A stretch of 64,000 bases of DNA from Kofleriaceae bacterium (GTDB taxonomy: Bacteria > Myxococcota_A > Polyangia > Haliangiales > Haliangiaceae), in NCBI GenBank assembly GCA_020633495.1, contig JACKDR010000023.1:75918-139917 (forward strand), read 5' to 3'. The stretch's first letter is position 1, and the number at the start of each line of letters is the position of its first letter. The translations under genes were made by a program, and so were the position numbers. The notes below the pieces were generated by a model. The model saw only the letters and a list, made by a program, of their open reading frames with translations. It did not search any database and was not told the DNA's origin. Positions 39,051 through 47,276 of the stretch are shown here, one piece after another.

Positions 39051-39389
39051 ATGACCTACCGCGATGACACGGAAGCCCTGCTCGCCCGACTCGCCGTGCT
39101 CGAAGCGCAAGAGTCCGAATTCCTGCTGCTGCGGCGACGCTGGCGCGAGCTCGCTCGCGAGAACGGTGCCTTGCGAGACCAGGTCGCGTCGCTGACCCGC
39201 CAGCTCGCGAGCCTGTCGACAGAGCGCGCCGCCCCGGTGGCGGCGCCTCCCCCGCCGCTGCCGGGCGCGCCCGCGCCCGTCGTCCCCGAGCTCGACGCGC
39301 CAGGCCCGGACAGCCTGACTGCCGGCGACGATCCCGACGCCGCGAGCGTGCCGCGAACGCGTCGGTACTCGGCTCGATGGGGGCTGTAG
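39051..39389 (+). CDS. Small coiled-coil protein of the MTYRDDTEAL type, paralogue 1
   Basis: 112 aa, no signal peptide. It opens with MTYRDDTEALLARLAVLEAQ and continues as a heptad-like coiled coil to about residue 60 (ELARENGALRDQVASLTRQL), followed by a disordered Pro/Ala tail. The first ten residues are identical to those of the next gene. Short proteins that open M(T/S)YRDD..A followed by a coiled coil recur in myxobacterial genomes in my recollection, without a defined function. ATG 39051. Confidence 0.6.
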   Translation: MTYRDDTEALLARLAVLEAQESEFLLLRRRWRELARENGALRDQVASLTRQLASLSTERAAPVAAPPPPLPGAPAPVVPELDAPGPDSLTAGDDPDAASVPRTRRYSARWGL

Positions 39390-39454
39390 CGACCTCTCGG
39401 GCACGCCTACGGCCGCAACCGGCGCGCGGCCAGCACGATAGCCGTCCCCAGACG

Positions 39455-40024
39455 ATGACCTACCGAGACGATACCGAGGCGCTGCGGGCGCGACTGACCG
39501 TCCTCGAGTCCCAGGAGGCGGAGAACCTGGTCCTGCGACGACAGGTGGCCCGCCTGGTCGCCGAGAACGCGGCGCTGCGCGCGCAGCTGGCCTCGGTGCG
39601 GCCCCCGGGGCAGACGGTCACCGGCGCGCCGACGCCAGCCGCGGCGCCGGGCCCCGCGTTCGCTCCGCCCGCGGTCCCGGGCCCCGCGTTCGCTCCGCCC
39701 GCGCCGCCAATGCCGTGGCCGCCGCCGCCCGACAACTCGGCAAAGGAGCCTCCGATCGAGCACGCCACCGGCCGCATCGACGCCGCGCCGATCCGCGCCT
39801 TCCTCGCCGAGGTGCTCGGCGAGGACCCGCGCGCCTACCGGCTTGCGGTCCACGGCCGCGACCCCGTCACCGGCGATCTGATCGTGGAGGCGGTCCACGA
39901 CGGCGACCTGTTGCCACCCGCCGCCGCGACCATCGCGCTCACCAGCACCGCGCGTCGGTCGCGCACCCTTCGCGTCGCTCCCACCACCGGGCGCGTCCGC
40001 TACGCCGAGCGCTGGCGAGGGTGA
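39455..40024 (+). CDS. Coiled-coil protein of the MTYRDDTEAL type, paralogue 2
   Basis: 189 aa. Same opening and coiled coil as its upstream neighbour (MTYRDDTEALRARLTVLESQ, RLVAENAALRAQL), then a Pro-rich linker containing a repeated GPAFAPPA unit, then a C-terminal domain (PIRAFLAEVLGEDPRAYRLA, VTGDLIVEAVHDGDLLPPAA) that I do not recognise. ATG 39455 is set by the shared start. It seems to be a modular pair with the upstream gene: common N-terminus, different C-termini. No signal peptide. Confidence 0.62.
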   Translation: MTYRDDTEALRARLTVLESQEAENLVLRRQVARLVAENAALRAQLASVRPPGQTVTGAPTPAAAPGPAFAPPAVPGPAFAPPAPPMPWPPPPDNSAKEPPIEHATGRIDAAPIRAFLAEVLGEDPRAYRLAVHGRDPVTGDLIVEAVHDGDLLPPAAATIALTSTARRSRTLRVAPTTGRVRYAERWRG

Positions 40025-40072
40025 CCGGGCGGCCGGTCGTCGCGCGCTGTCCGATCAGCCTTCTCGGGTCGT

Positions 40073-40131
40073 CTTCTCACGCAACCCCGGCTGACGGCCG
40101 TCGATACCTCTCGCCGTGACGCCCGCACCCC
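40073..40131 (+). promoter_or_regulatory. Conserved upstream element, copy 1
   Basis: CGCAACCCCGG...CGTCGATACC...CGCCGTGACGCCCG; about 58 bases matching 42131-42187 with few differences. GCAACC and CGTCGATA about 13 bases apart look like the two boxes of an alternative-sigma (ECF-type) promoter, about 80-90 bases before the gene at 40190. Promoter role is inference. Confidence 0.45.
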
Positions 40132-40189
40132 ATGGCATGAGAAGCAACAAGTCCGTCGCTGCGAAGCCCGATCGCCCTGGAGCTCGGCC

Positions 40190-41705
40190 ATGAGCCGCGG
40201 CCAGGAGGCCACGCACACCACAGCGACAGCGTCCACGGCGCCGGCGAGGGGAGCTTCGGCAGCAGGGTCACACGGCGTGCCTGGAGACATCCAGGCGACG
40301 CGACTGCTCTACGCGCAACTCGCCGGAGCGGTCGACGATCTACCGGGGCACCCCGAGGACGCGCAGGAGACGTGGGACCTGTTCCTCGACATGGACGTCG
40401 CGCTGAGTGCGCTCGACGACGATCGTGAGCGCCGCGCCGAAGCCACGGCGCTTCGTGGCGCCGTCGACGCGCTCTACGCGCAAGCCGATGCTACGGGACG
40501 TCGGCGCCCCGGCGACGACGTCGACAGCGTTCGTCACCGCAGCACAGGACGCGAGCGACACGGCGCCCGACGAAGTTCCGGTGACGGGCACTTCAGCGAT
40601 CGGCGTCCCGGCCGCCGACGCCGTGAACTGTCACAGCGACGACGCCGCGGGCTGCTTCTTGAGCCATGACCAGCGCCAGACGTTGCTCATGCAAGTCGCT
40701 CACGTCGTACAGTCGTCCATGGCGAACTTCCACGCCGCGATCCTCGGCGTTCGACTCGACCGCAAGTTACAGGACAACGGCAGCGGGGGATGGGGTTTCC
40801 TGGCCGAGTTCCTCTTCGCGTCGATCTCGGGACCGCTGATCGGCGCCGCGCTCAAGGGCTTCAAGAACTTCCGCAAGGCTGTCAGCGCGCTGCGGGATGC
40901 CAACGAGCTGGCGGCGATCGGCTTCGGGTCGGAGCGGCCCATCGGCGCCGTCAAGGCCGCGCTCGCGAGGGTCTCGCCCGACATGGTTGCGACGCTGCTG
41001 GGCAGTGCGTCGAAGGGCCTTCGCGGCAAGCTGAAGAACGCCGCCCACAGCGACGGCGACAGCACACCCTCCTGGGACGTCTTCCTGACGACCATCCAGG
41101 ATGGAATCAAGCCGCTCGAAGACGACATCGGCATCGTCCAGGCGGCGCAGGCGGATGACGCGGGGCTCGTGGCGCTCGACAACACCTACCTGGACCCGCA
41201 AGCGCACAGCGTCACGGAGTACAAGGCGTACATGAACGACATGCTCGGGCGCTTCGATGCCGAGGGCGTCAGCAAGGTCGGCACGAAGTTCGAGGACGGT
41301 GGCAGCGTCCGCGCGATCCACATCGAGGCCTATGGCCAGACCCGCGTCGGCATCCTCGTCGATCACGGCACCGACTACACCGGCAAGTCCGAGTCGACGC
41401 CGTACGGACCGATCCCCCTGCGAGGCACCGGCGAACAGCGCCTCCTCTCGCTGGTCGACGACGATCTGGTCGACTACGCGCTCTCGGTCAGCGGCGCCGC
41501 GGCGCCCACCGAGACGGTGCAGGTCACCGAGGAGCACGCGCCGTTCCACTTCGCGCCGGACGACCGGCTACTGTCGTACGGCAACCCCGAGCACCGCTAC
41601 CGCGCCTGGGTTCATCAGGCGCACGCGGCACAGAGCAACACGACCGCCGCGCGGACCGGTGACGCCGCGAACGACGCCGCCACCGCGCTCGTGGAGGTCT
41701 TCTGA
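40190..41705 (+). CDS. Unidentified ~500-aa protein (frame break near 40500)
   Basis: Two overlapping frames appear to be one gene. The first, from ATG 40190, is protein-like to ...AVDALYAQADATG (LYAQLAGAVDDLPGHPEDAQ, helical). It then becomes Arg-rich, while the frame ending at 41705 becomes protein-like from RDVGAPATTST on; one extra base in ACGGGACG near 40497-40503 would join them. If not, an ATG at 40489 starts a 405-aa protein. The second part has a hydrophobic/amphipathic stretch (GFLAEFLFASISGPLIGAAL KGFKNFRKA) and a Ser/Asp-rich C-terminal region with no known domain. Stop overlaps the next ATG (TGATG). Confidence 0.6.
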
Positions 41706-42049
41706 TGCCCAAGATCGCAGCTACCGTCGGATGCGCCGTCGGAGCGCTCTCGCTCACAGTCACCGGGCTGCTCATCGGCGTCCGCCTCGCGCAGTCCAGT
41801 ACCCGCGCCGCCGACGAGGTCGTCGTGCTACGGCAGCGGATGGCGATGCTCTGTCAGATGACGCAAACCGACCTCGACATCCAGCAGCGCGATCCCCTGC
41901 GCGACGCCAACGCCGACCTCAAGTACCTCGCCGCGGTCGCGCCGGCGATCTACGCGTGCGTGGGTGAGTTCCCGGCCAGCGTGCCGTCCCCCGAGGAGTA
42001 CACGCGGCTGCGGCAGGTCCTCGACGCCGCCATCCAGCGGTACCGATGA
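41705..42049 (+). CDS. Small single-pass membrane protein
   Basis: 114 aa. One N-terminal transmembrane helix (VGCAVGALSLTVTGLLIGVR) followed by a helical, Cys-containing (two Cys) soluble domain of about 80 residues (VVVLRQRMAMLCQMTQTDLD; YTRLRQVLDAAIQRY). ATG 41705 overlaps the stop of the upstream gene (TGATG), so translation of the two is coupled and they probably act together. No family recognised. Confidence 0.68.
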   Translation: MPKIAATVGCAVGALSLTVTGLLIGVRLAQSSTRAADEVVVLRQRMAMLCQMTQTDLDIQQRDPLRDANADLKYLAAVAPAIYACVGEFPASVPSPEEYTRLRQVLDAAIQRYR

Positions 42050-42130
42050 CGGCGCCATCCCGCCGCCAGCTCCCGGGCGGTGCGTGGGCGCGACCCAACT
42101 CACCCCTGCCGGGTGATCGACCGCGCAGAT

Positions 42131-42187
42131 TTTTCTCGCAACCCCGGTGAGTGGCCGTCGATACGCCTCGCCGTGACGCCCGAACCC
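42131..42187 (+). promoter_or_regulatory. Conserved upstream element, copy 2
   Basis: TTTTCTCGCAACCCCGG... GGCCGTCGATACG...CGCCGTGACGCCCG; matches 40073-40131 over about 55 bases. It sits 100 bases before the lipoprotein start at 42290 (12 bases before the alternative start at 42200). Same promoter-like boxes as copy 1. Confidence 0.45.
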
Positions 42188-42289
42188 TCTGGAGACCCCA
42201 TGCGCCGCGCTTCCTCGTCGGGATCGTTGCCCGGCACACCGATCTTTCCCACCGCTTGCCAGGTCGCGCCGTGTTATTCGGCGACTCCC

Positions 42290-45200
42290 ATGTGTGAGCG
42301 GCGCTCTGTTTCCTGGAGTCTTCGTGCGGTGTCTCTGGCGGCGATGCTGCTCGCCACTGCGTGCTTCGACCCGCCGATCAACATCGATCCGATCGACGCC
42401 GAGCCGGGACCGATGATCGACGCCGGGCCCGACGCGCCCGATGCGGAGCCCGGGCCCGACGCGATGGCGCCGGACGCGATGCTCGATCCGGCGCTGCTGA
42501 CGACGACCGCGACCGCGCACGACTTCGGCGACGTCGCCCAGGGCGGCACCTCCGGTGTCTACCAGGTCTACGTCCGCAACAGCGGCCAGGTCGCGTCGAG
42601 CCCGATCTCGATCAGCCTCGAGGGCGCCAACGCCGCCGACTTCGAGATCGTGCCCACCGGCGACGCCTCCGACTGCAGCGGCGCCACGCTCGACCCCGAC
42701 ACCACCTGCAAGGCGCAGGTCCGCTTCCACCCGGCCGCGGTCTCCGCCCTCGGCGCCACGCTGGTGGTGTCCGCGACCGACGGCGGCTCGGTCCGCGTCG
42801 ACGTCAGCGGCAACGGCCTGTCGCCGGGCGCGCTGATGCTGGTCACGACGACGCCGCTCGACTTCGCCACGATCAAGATCGGCTCCACGTCGGCGACCCA
42901 GACGGTCACCGTCCACAACACCGGCGACACCGCGACCGGCTCGCTCACCGTCAGCTTCGACAGCACCAACTACACCGCCGTCGTCGACGGCTGCGGCGGC
43001 GCGCCGCTGCCCGCCACCAGCGACTGCAGCGTCCAGCTGCGCTTCAACCCGACCAAGGTCGACGCCATCCCGACCCAGCTGTCGATCCGCGAGAGCCCGA
43101 CCGCCGGCGTGTCGCTGTCGGTGAGCGGCACCGGCGCCGCCGACCTGCAGGTCAGCAAGGGCAACACCGGCCGCATCGTCTCCGATGTCGCCGGCCTCGA
43201 CTGCGGCACCGGCTGCACGGTGCAGACCGGCACCTTCACCACCACCCCGATCCAGCTCACCGCGACCCCGGACGCCGGCTACATCTTCGACGGCTGGACC
43301 GGCGCGTGCGCCGGCGCCAACCCGTCGAACGTGTGCTCGGTGCCCCTGACCCAGGCCCTGACCTCGACGGCGGCGACGTTCACCCAGGTGTTCCGGCTGG
43401 ACGTCTCGGTCACCGGCACCGGCGCGGTCACCAGCGCGCCCGTGGGCATCACCTGCGGCTCCGCCGGCACCGACTGCGACCAGGACTACGTCACCGGCAC
43501 GATGGTGACGCTGACCGCCGAGCCCGCCGCCGGCTTCGAGGTGTTCTCGTGGAGCGGCGCCGCCTGTGGCGTCGGCGTCCACACCTGCCAGGTGACGATG
43601 AACCAGGCCCGCACCGTCGCGATCGAGTTCCGGCGCCAGTACACCCTGACCGCGTCGACGAACGGCTCCGGCGCCGGCACGATCGCCGGCGGCGGCATCT
43701 CCTGCAGCCCGACCTGCACCGCGACCCTGTTCCAGAACGACGTCGTCAACCTCGGCGCCACCCCGGCCGCCGCCGGCACCGGCTACCAGCACGTGTTCAC
43801 CCAGTGGGGCGGCGCGTGCAACGGCGCCGGCGCGTGTCAGGTCACCATGGACGGCGACAAGGACGTCAGCGCGACGTTCACCAAGCAGTACCAGCTCAGC
43901 GTCGGCCACGCCGGCGCCGGCGGCGGCACCGTGACCGGTACCGGCGGCTTCTCGTGCGCCGCCGGCACCTGCACCAGGTTCTACGACAGCGGCACGGCGG
44001 TCAGCCTGTCGGCCGCTCCGAACGCGGGCTCGGCCTTCGCGGCCTACGGCGGCGACTGCAGCGGCGGCTCGTGCAACCTGACGATGAACGCCGCGCACAG
44101 CGTCACCGCGACCTTCAACCTGATCTACCGGCTGACCGTGGCCGTCACCGGCGGCGGCGTCGTGACGTCGAACCCGGCCGGCATCACCTGCGGCACCGGC
44201 AACACCGACTGCACCGAGGACTACACCGCCAGCCAGTCGGTCGCGCTCACCGCGACCCCGGACCCCGGCTACGAGGTCTTCTCGTGGTCGATCGCGGGCT
44301 GCACCGCCGGCATGCACATGTGCTCGGTCGACATGACCCAGGCCCGCAACGTCTCCGTGGTCTTCAAGCGCCAGTACACCCTGACCGTGTCGACCATGGG
44401 ATCCGGCACCGGCCTGGTCACCGGCGGCTCGATCAGCTGCCCGGGCACCTGCACGCAGACCGTCTTCGCCGACACGACGATCAACCTGGCCGAGACCCCG
44501 ACCGCGGCCGGCACCGGCTACCGCCACGTCTTCACCCAGTGGGGCGGCGCGTGCAACGGCACCGGCGCGTGTCAGGTCACCCTCGACGCTGACAAGAACG
44601 TCAGCGCGACGTTCACCAAGCAGTACCAGCTGACCGCGACTGCGACGGGCAGCGGCACCGGCTCCCTGAGCGACGGTGCCGGGTTCACCTGCGCCCGCGG
44701 CAACGCGTGCAGCCAGTACTACGACAGCGGCATGAACGTCAGCCTCGCCACGAGCGGCCTCGTGAGCACCTCATTCGACGGCTTCACCGGCGACTGCGCC
44801 GGCGCGGCCTGCACGCTGACGATGAGCGCCGCGCACAGCGTCACCGGCACGTTCCACGCCTGGCAGTGCACCCCGAGCACGACCATCTGCGACGATCCGA
44901 CGTCCCACTACGTCGAGTGCGGCGCCGACGGGCTGCCGGCCGTCGAGATGAACTGCCCGCTGCGCTGCGCGACCGGGATCGAGAAGTGTCTCGATGTCGA
45001 GCCCAGCAATGGCTACTACAGCTACCTGGAAGGGTCCGAGGCAGCGCCGGCGCTGACGTTTGACTCGAACACGTGCTCAGCCGAGGGGGCTTGCGGGATC
45101 AACACGGACACCGGCGTCATCCAACTGGGGCAGAACACGGCGCCGATGACCGGAACCCTTGACGCAGCCGTACGCATCTACTCGCTCAGCTCGCTGCGGA

Positions 45201-46102
45201 TCGAGGGGACGGTCAAGGTGACGGGCGCGAGCGCGCTGGCGTTCATGGTGAACGGCGATGTCACGATCACTGGCACGCTCGATATCTCCGCTGACGGCGC
45301 AACTGGCGGCCCCGGTGCCGCGAGCGGCGCCGGTTGCGTGGGCGGATCGACATCGAGCGCCACCATCCCGAACGCCGGCGCTGGGGGCGGCGGCCGCTAC
45401 TTCAGCGGCCGCAACGGCGGCAACACCGGAACTGGCACTGCTGGTGGCCAGTCAGGCAGCGGCGGCTCCAGCGAGACGCCGATCCCCCTTGCCGGAGGCT
45501 GCGGCGGCGGCACGACGGCCGTCGGCAACGGACCCGGCGCGGCACGTGCGTACGGCGGAGGTGGTGGTGGCGCGGTTCAAATCACCTCCCGCGGGACCAT
45601 CGCCGTCACCGGCAACGGCGTGATCGATGCCAGCGGCGGCGGCGGCCGGTCCACCGACTCCCCAATCGCCCCCGCCGACTATGGCGGGGGTGGAGGGGCT
45701 GGCGCCGGCGGATCGATCCTGCTGGAAGGCAACGTGGTGGCGGTTGACGGCGCCGGTGTCGTGCTGTCGACCAAGGGTGGAGGCGGTGCGGGTGTAGGAT
45801 CTCACAATCTGCCAGCGCACGGCGCGGACGGCGGGACCGCAGCCGCAGCGGCCGCCGGTGGCGCGACCTCGGGATACCCCACCGGTGGCGTCGGGGCACT
45901 CGGATCCACGGCGGGTGGGAACGGCCAGGCGGGCACCGGCAACTCAGGCGCAGCAGCGTGTGGCGGTGGTGGCGGCGGCAGCATCGGCATCGCTCGCTTC
46001 AACTCGACGTTCGGGACCACGACGGTACAGAACGGCGCCGCCGTGCGGTCGCATGTCAGCAGCGGAACGCTCGCCACGCGGCAGCTACCCCAGGCACCCT
46101 AG
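42290..46102 (+). CDS. Large repeat-bearing surface lipoprotein
   Basis: 1270 aa. Signal peptide SWSLRAVSLAAMLLATAC with lipobox and an Asp/Pro/Ala linker. Two ASPM/choice-of-anchor-D-type Ig modules (DFGDVAQGGTSGVYQVYVRN; DFATIKIGSTSATQTVTVHN) are followed by at least six InlB-B-type bacterial repeats of about 75 residues (YIFDGWTGACAG, FTQWGGACNGAGACQVTMDG, VSATFTKQYQLSV), each with a Cys pair. The last 370 residues are Gly-rich with short beta segments (adhesin-like passenger). An alternative start at ATG 42200 has a better GGAG but puts 30 residues before the signal. Likely cell-surface adhesion. Confidence 0.85.
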   Translation: MCERRSVSWSLRAVSLAAMLLATACFDPPINIDPIDAEPGPMIDAGPDAPDAEPGPDAMAPDAMLDPALLTTTATAHDFGDVAQGGTSGVYQVYVRNSGQVASSPISISLEGANAADFEIVPTGDASDCSGATLDPDTTCKAQVRFHPAAVSALGATLVVSATDGGSVRVDVSGNGLSPGALMLVTTTPLDFATIKIGSTSATQTVTVHNTGDTATGSLTVSFDSTNYTAVVDGCGGAPLPATSDCSVQLRFNPTKVDAIPTQLSIRESPTAGVSLSVSGTGAADLQVSKGNTGRIVSDVAGLDCGTGCTVQTGTFTTTPIQLTATPDAGYIFDGWTGACAGANPSNVCSVPLTQALTSTAATFTQVFRLDVSVTGTGAVTSAPVGITCGSAGTDCDQDYVTGTMVTLTAEPAAGFEVFSWSGAACGVGVHTCQVTMNQARTVAIEFRRQYTLTASTNGSGAGTIAGGGISCSPTCTATLFQNDVVNLGATPAAAGTGYQHVFTQWGGACNGAGACQVTMDGDKDVSATFTKQYQLSVGHAGAGGGTVTGTGGFSCAAGTCTRFYDSGTAVSLSAAPNAGSAFAAYGGDCSGGSCNLTMNAAHSVTATFNLIYRLTVAVTGGGVVTSNPAGITCGTGNTDCTEDYTASQSVALTATPDPGYEVFSWSIAGCTAGMHMCSVDMTQARNVSVVFKRQYTLTVSTMGSGTGLVTGGSISCPGTCTQTVFADTTINLAETPTAAGTGYRHVFTQWGGACNGTGACQVTLDADKNVSATFTKQYQLTATATGSGTGSLSDGAGFTCARGNACSQYYDSGMNVSLATSGLVSTSFDGFTGDCAGAACTLTMSAAHSVTGTFHAWQCTPSTTICDDPTSHYVECGADGLPAVEMNCPLRCATGIEKCLDVEPSNGYYSYLEGSEAAPALTFDSNTCSAEGACGINTDTGVIQLGQNTAPMTGTLDAAVRIYSLSSLRIEGTVKVTGASALAFMVNGDVTITGTLDISADGATGGPGAASGAGCVGGSTSSATIPNAGAGGGGRYFSGRNGGNTGTGTAGGQSGSGGSSETPIPLAGGCGGGTTAVGNGPGAARAYGGGGGGAVQITSRGTIAVTGNGVIDASGGGGRSTDSPIAPADYGGGGGAGAGGSILLEGNVVAVDGAGVVLSTKGGGGAGVGSHNLPAHGADGGTAAAAAAGGATSGYPTGGVGALGSTAGGNGQAGTGNSGAAACGGGGGGSIGIARFNSTFGTTTVQNGAAVRSHVSSGTLATRQLPQAP

Positions 46103-46105
46103 CTC

Positions 46106-46409
46106 AAAGACTCGGACCTACCGCGCGACAAGGCCGGAGATCCAGCCGGACGTCACCGAGTACCGTCGGCACCGCGTCACGTGCGCGTGCGGGGCCACCA
46201 CCTGCGGCGAGCTTCCCGCGGGCGTGCCGGCCGGCATGCTCGGCCCCGGCGTCCTGGCGCTGATCGCCGTGCTGGTCGGCGAGTGCCATCTCAGGCGCCG
46301 CGTGCCGCGATCCTCCAGCACCTGCTCGGCATCGAGGTCTCCCTCCGCGCGCTGAGCGAGTCCGAGGAGATCGTGAGCGACGCGGTTGACGCCGCCGTGA
46401 ACGAGGCGC
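46106..46409 (+). pseudogene. IS66 transposase relic, 5' fragment
   Basis: Reads IQPDVTEYRRHRVTCACGAT TCGELPAGVPAGMLGPGVLA LIAVLVGECHL, the zinc-binding and early core part of an IS66-family transposase (TnpC), followed after a frame break by AAILQHLLGIEVSLRALSES. No start codon, no accessory genes (TnpA/TnpB) and no IS66 end are visible. It begins immediately after the surface lipoprotein gene and is cut by the IS21 element at 46410. Confidence 0.75.
46279..46409 (+). repeat. 131-base direct duplication, left copy
   Basis: Identical to 48892-49022. It abuts the left (TG) end of the IS21 element and belongs to the IS66 relic. Only one copy would be needed to restore the relic's continuity, so this looks like a very long target duplication. 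Confidence 0.9.
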
Positions 46410-46458
46410 TGGATGGCGTCAACTACATTCTCCCCGCGACGACAACTACATCTCCCCA
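46410..46458 (+). repeat. IS21 left terminal inverted repeat
   Basis: Starts TGGATGGCGTCAACTACAT and contains two tandem ~22-base subrepeats (CAACTACAT..CTCCCC). It is matched in inverse orientation by 48843-48891. Multiple terminal subrepeats are usual in IS21-family ends, where they bind the transposase. Confidence 0.75.
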
Positions 46459-47276
46459 ACCTCCATGGTTGAGGGTTGAGGCTCAGGGGTAGTTGTCGTC
46501 GAGGTAGTTGTCGTCAGTGCGGTGGTGGCCTCCTTGCGGGCTTCCTCGGCGCGGATCGAGGGTCCGGCCATCTCGAGGATCGTGGCGTGGTGGACGAGGC
46601 GGTCGATCGCGGCGGCGGTGGTCATCGGGTCCTTGAAGATCCGGTTCCACTCGCTGAACACGAGGTTACTGGTGATGAGGACGCTGCGACGCTCGTAGCG
46701 GGCGGCGAGGAAGGTGAACAGGACCTCCATCTCGTCGCGGTTCTGCTGGACGTAGCCGATGTCGTCGAGGATCACGGCGTCGAAGTGGTCGATGGTGTCG
46801 AGCTCCTTCTCCAGTCGGAGGTCGCGCTTGGCGGCGAGGAGGCGCTGCACGAGCGCGTAGGTCGGGGTGAACAGGACGCGGTGGCCGCGGCGGATCAGCT
46901 CGTGGCCGATCGCGCACACGACGTGGGTCTTGCCGCGGCCGGGCAGACCGAACAGGAGCACGTTGTCGCCGCGGTCGAGGAACGCACCCTCGCACAGGGT
47001 CGGCAGGAGCTTCGCCACGGCGGGCGGGAGGCGCCTGCGATCGAGCGTGGCCAGGGTCTTCTCGCCGGGCAGGTCGGAGTCGCGCTGGTTGCGCTCGATC
47101 CGCCGGCGCTTGCGCTCCTCGAGCTCGAGCACGATCAGGTGGCGGAGGTAGTGGCCGAACGTCCAGCCGTCCCGCTCGGCGATCGCGGCGATCTCGTCGG
47201 CGTGACGCGCGATGGTGGGCAGCTTGAGGACGCGCAGGAGCATCGCCACGGGCGCGTCGGCGGTGATCGTCGTCAT
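46446..47276 (-). CDS. istB: IS21 helper ATPase IstB
   Basis: 276 aa AAA+ ATPase that assembles on target DNA and stimulates the IstA transposase, choosing the insertion site. Walker A GLPGRGKT (110-117) and Walker B AVILDDIGYVQQ are intact; SVLITSNLVFSEW is the sensor region. C-terminal tail is Thr-rich (TTALTTTTSTTTTPEP) and its stop at 46446 lies inside the left terminal repeat. ATG 47276 overlaps the istA stop (ATGA). Confidence 0.95.
   Translation of the reverse strand: MTTITADAPVAMLLRVLKLPTIARHADEIAAIAERDGWTFGHYLRHLIVLELEERKRRRIERNQRDSDLPGEKTLATLDRRRLPPAVAKLLPTLCEGAFLDRGDNVLLFGLPGRGKTHVVCAIGHELIRRGHRVLFTPTYALVQRLLAAKRDLRLEKELDTIDHFDAVILDDIGYVQQNRDEMEVLFTFLAARYERRSVLITSNLVFSEWNRIFKDPMTTAAAIDRLVHHATILEMAGPSIRAEEARKEATTALTTTTSTTTTPEPQPSTMEVGEM

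Noticed and set aside
40407..40489. Start of the 40-41.7 kb protein at ATG 40407
   Set aside because: The first ~27 codons of that frame are Arg/Ser/Pro-rich, while the overlapping frame from 40190 is protein-like there.
35596..42049. Extracellular contractile injection system or prophage remnant
   Set aside because: The accessory genes are suggestive, but there are no tail, sheath, baseplate, AAA or DUF4157 genes; not supported.
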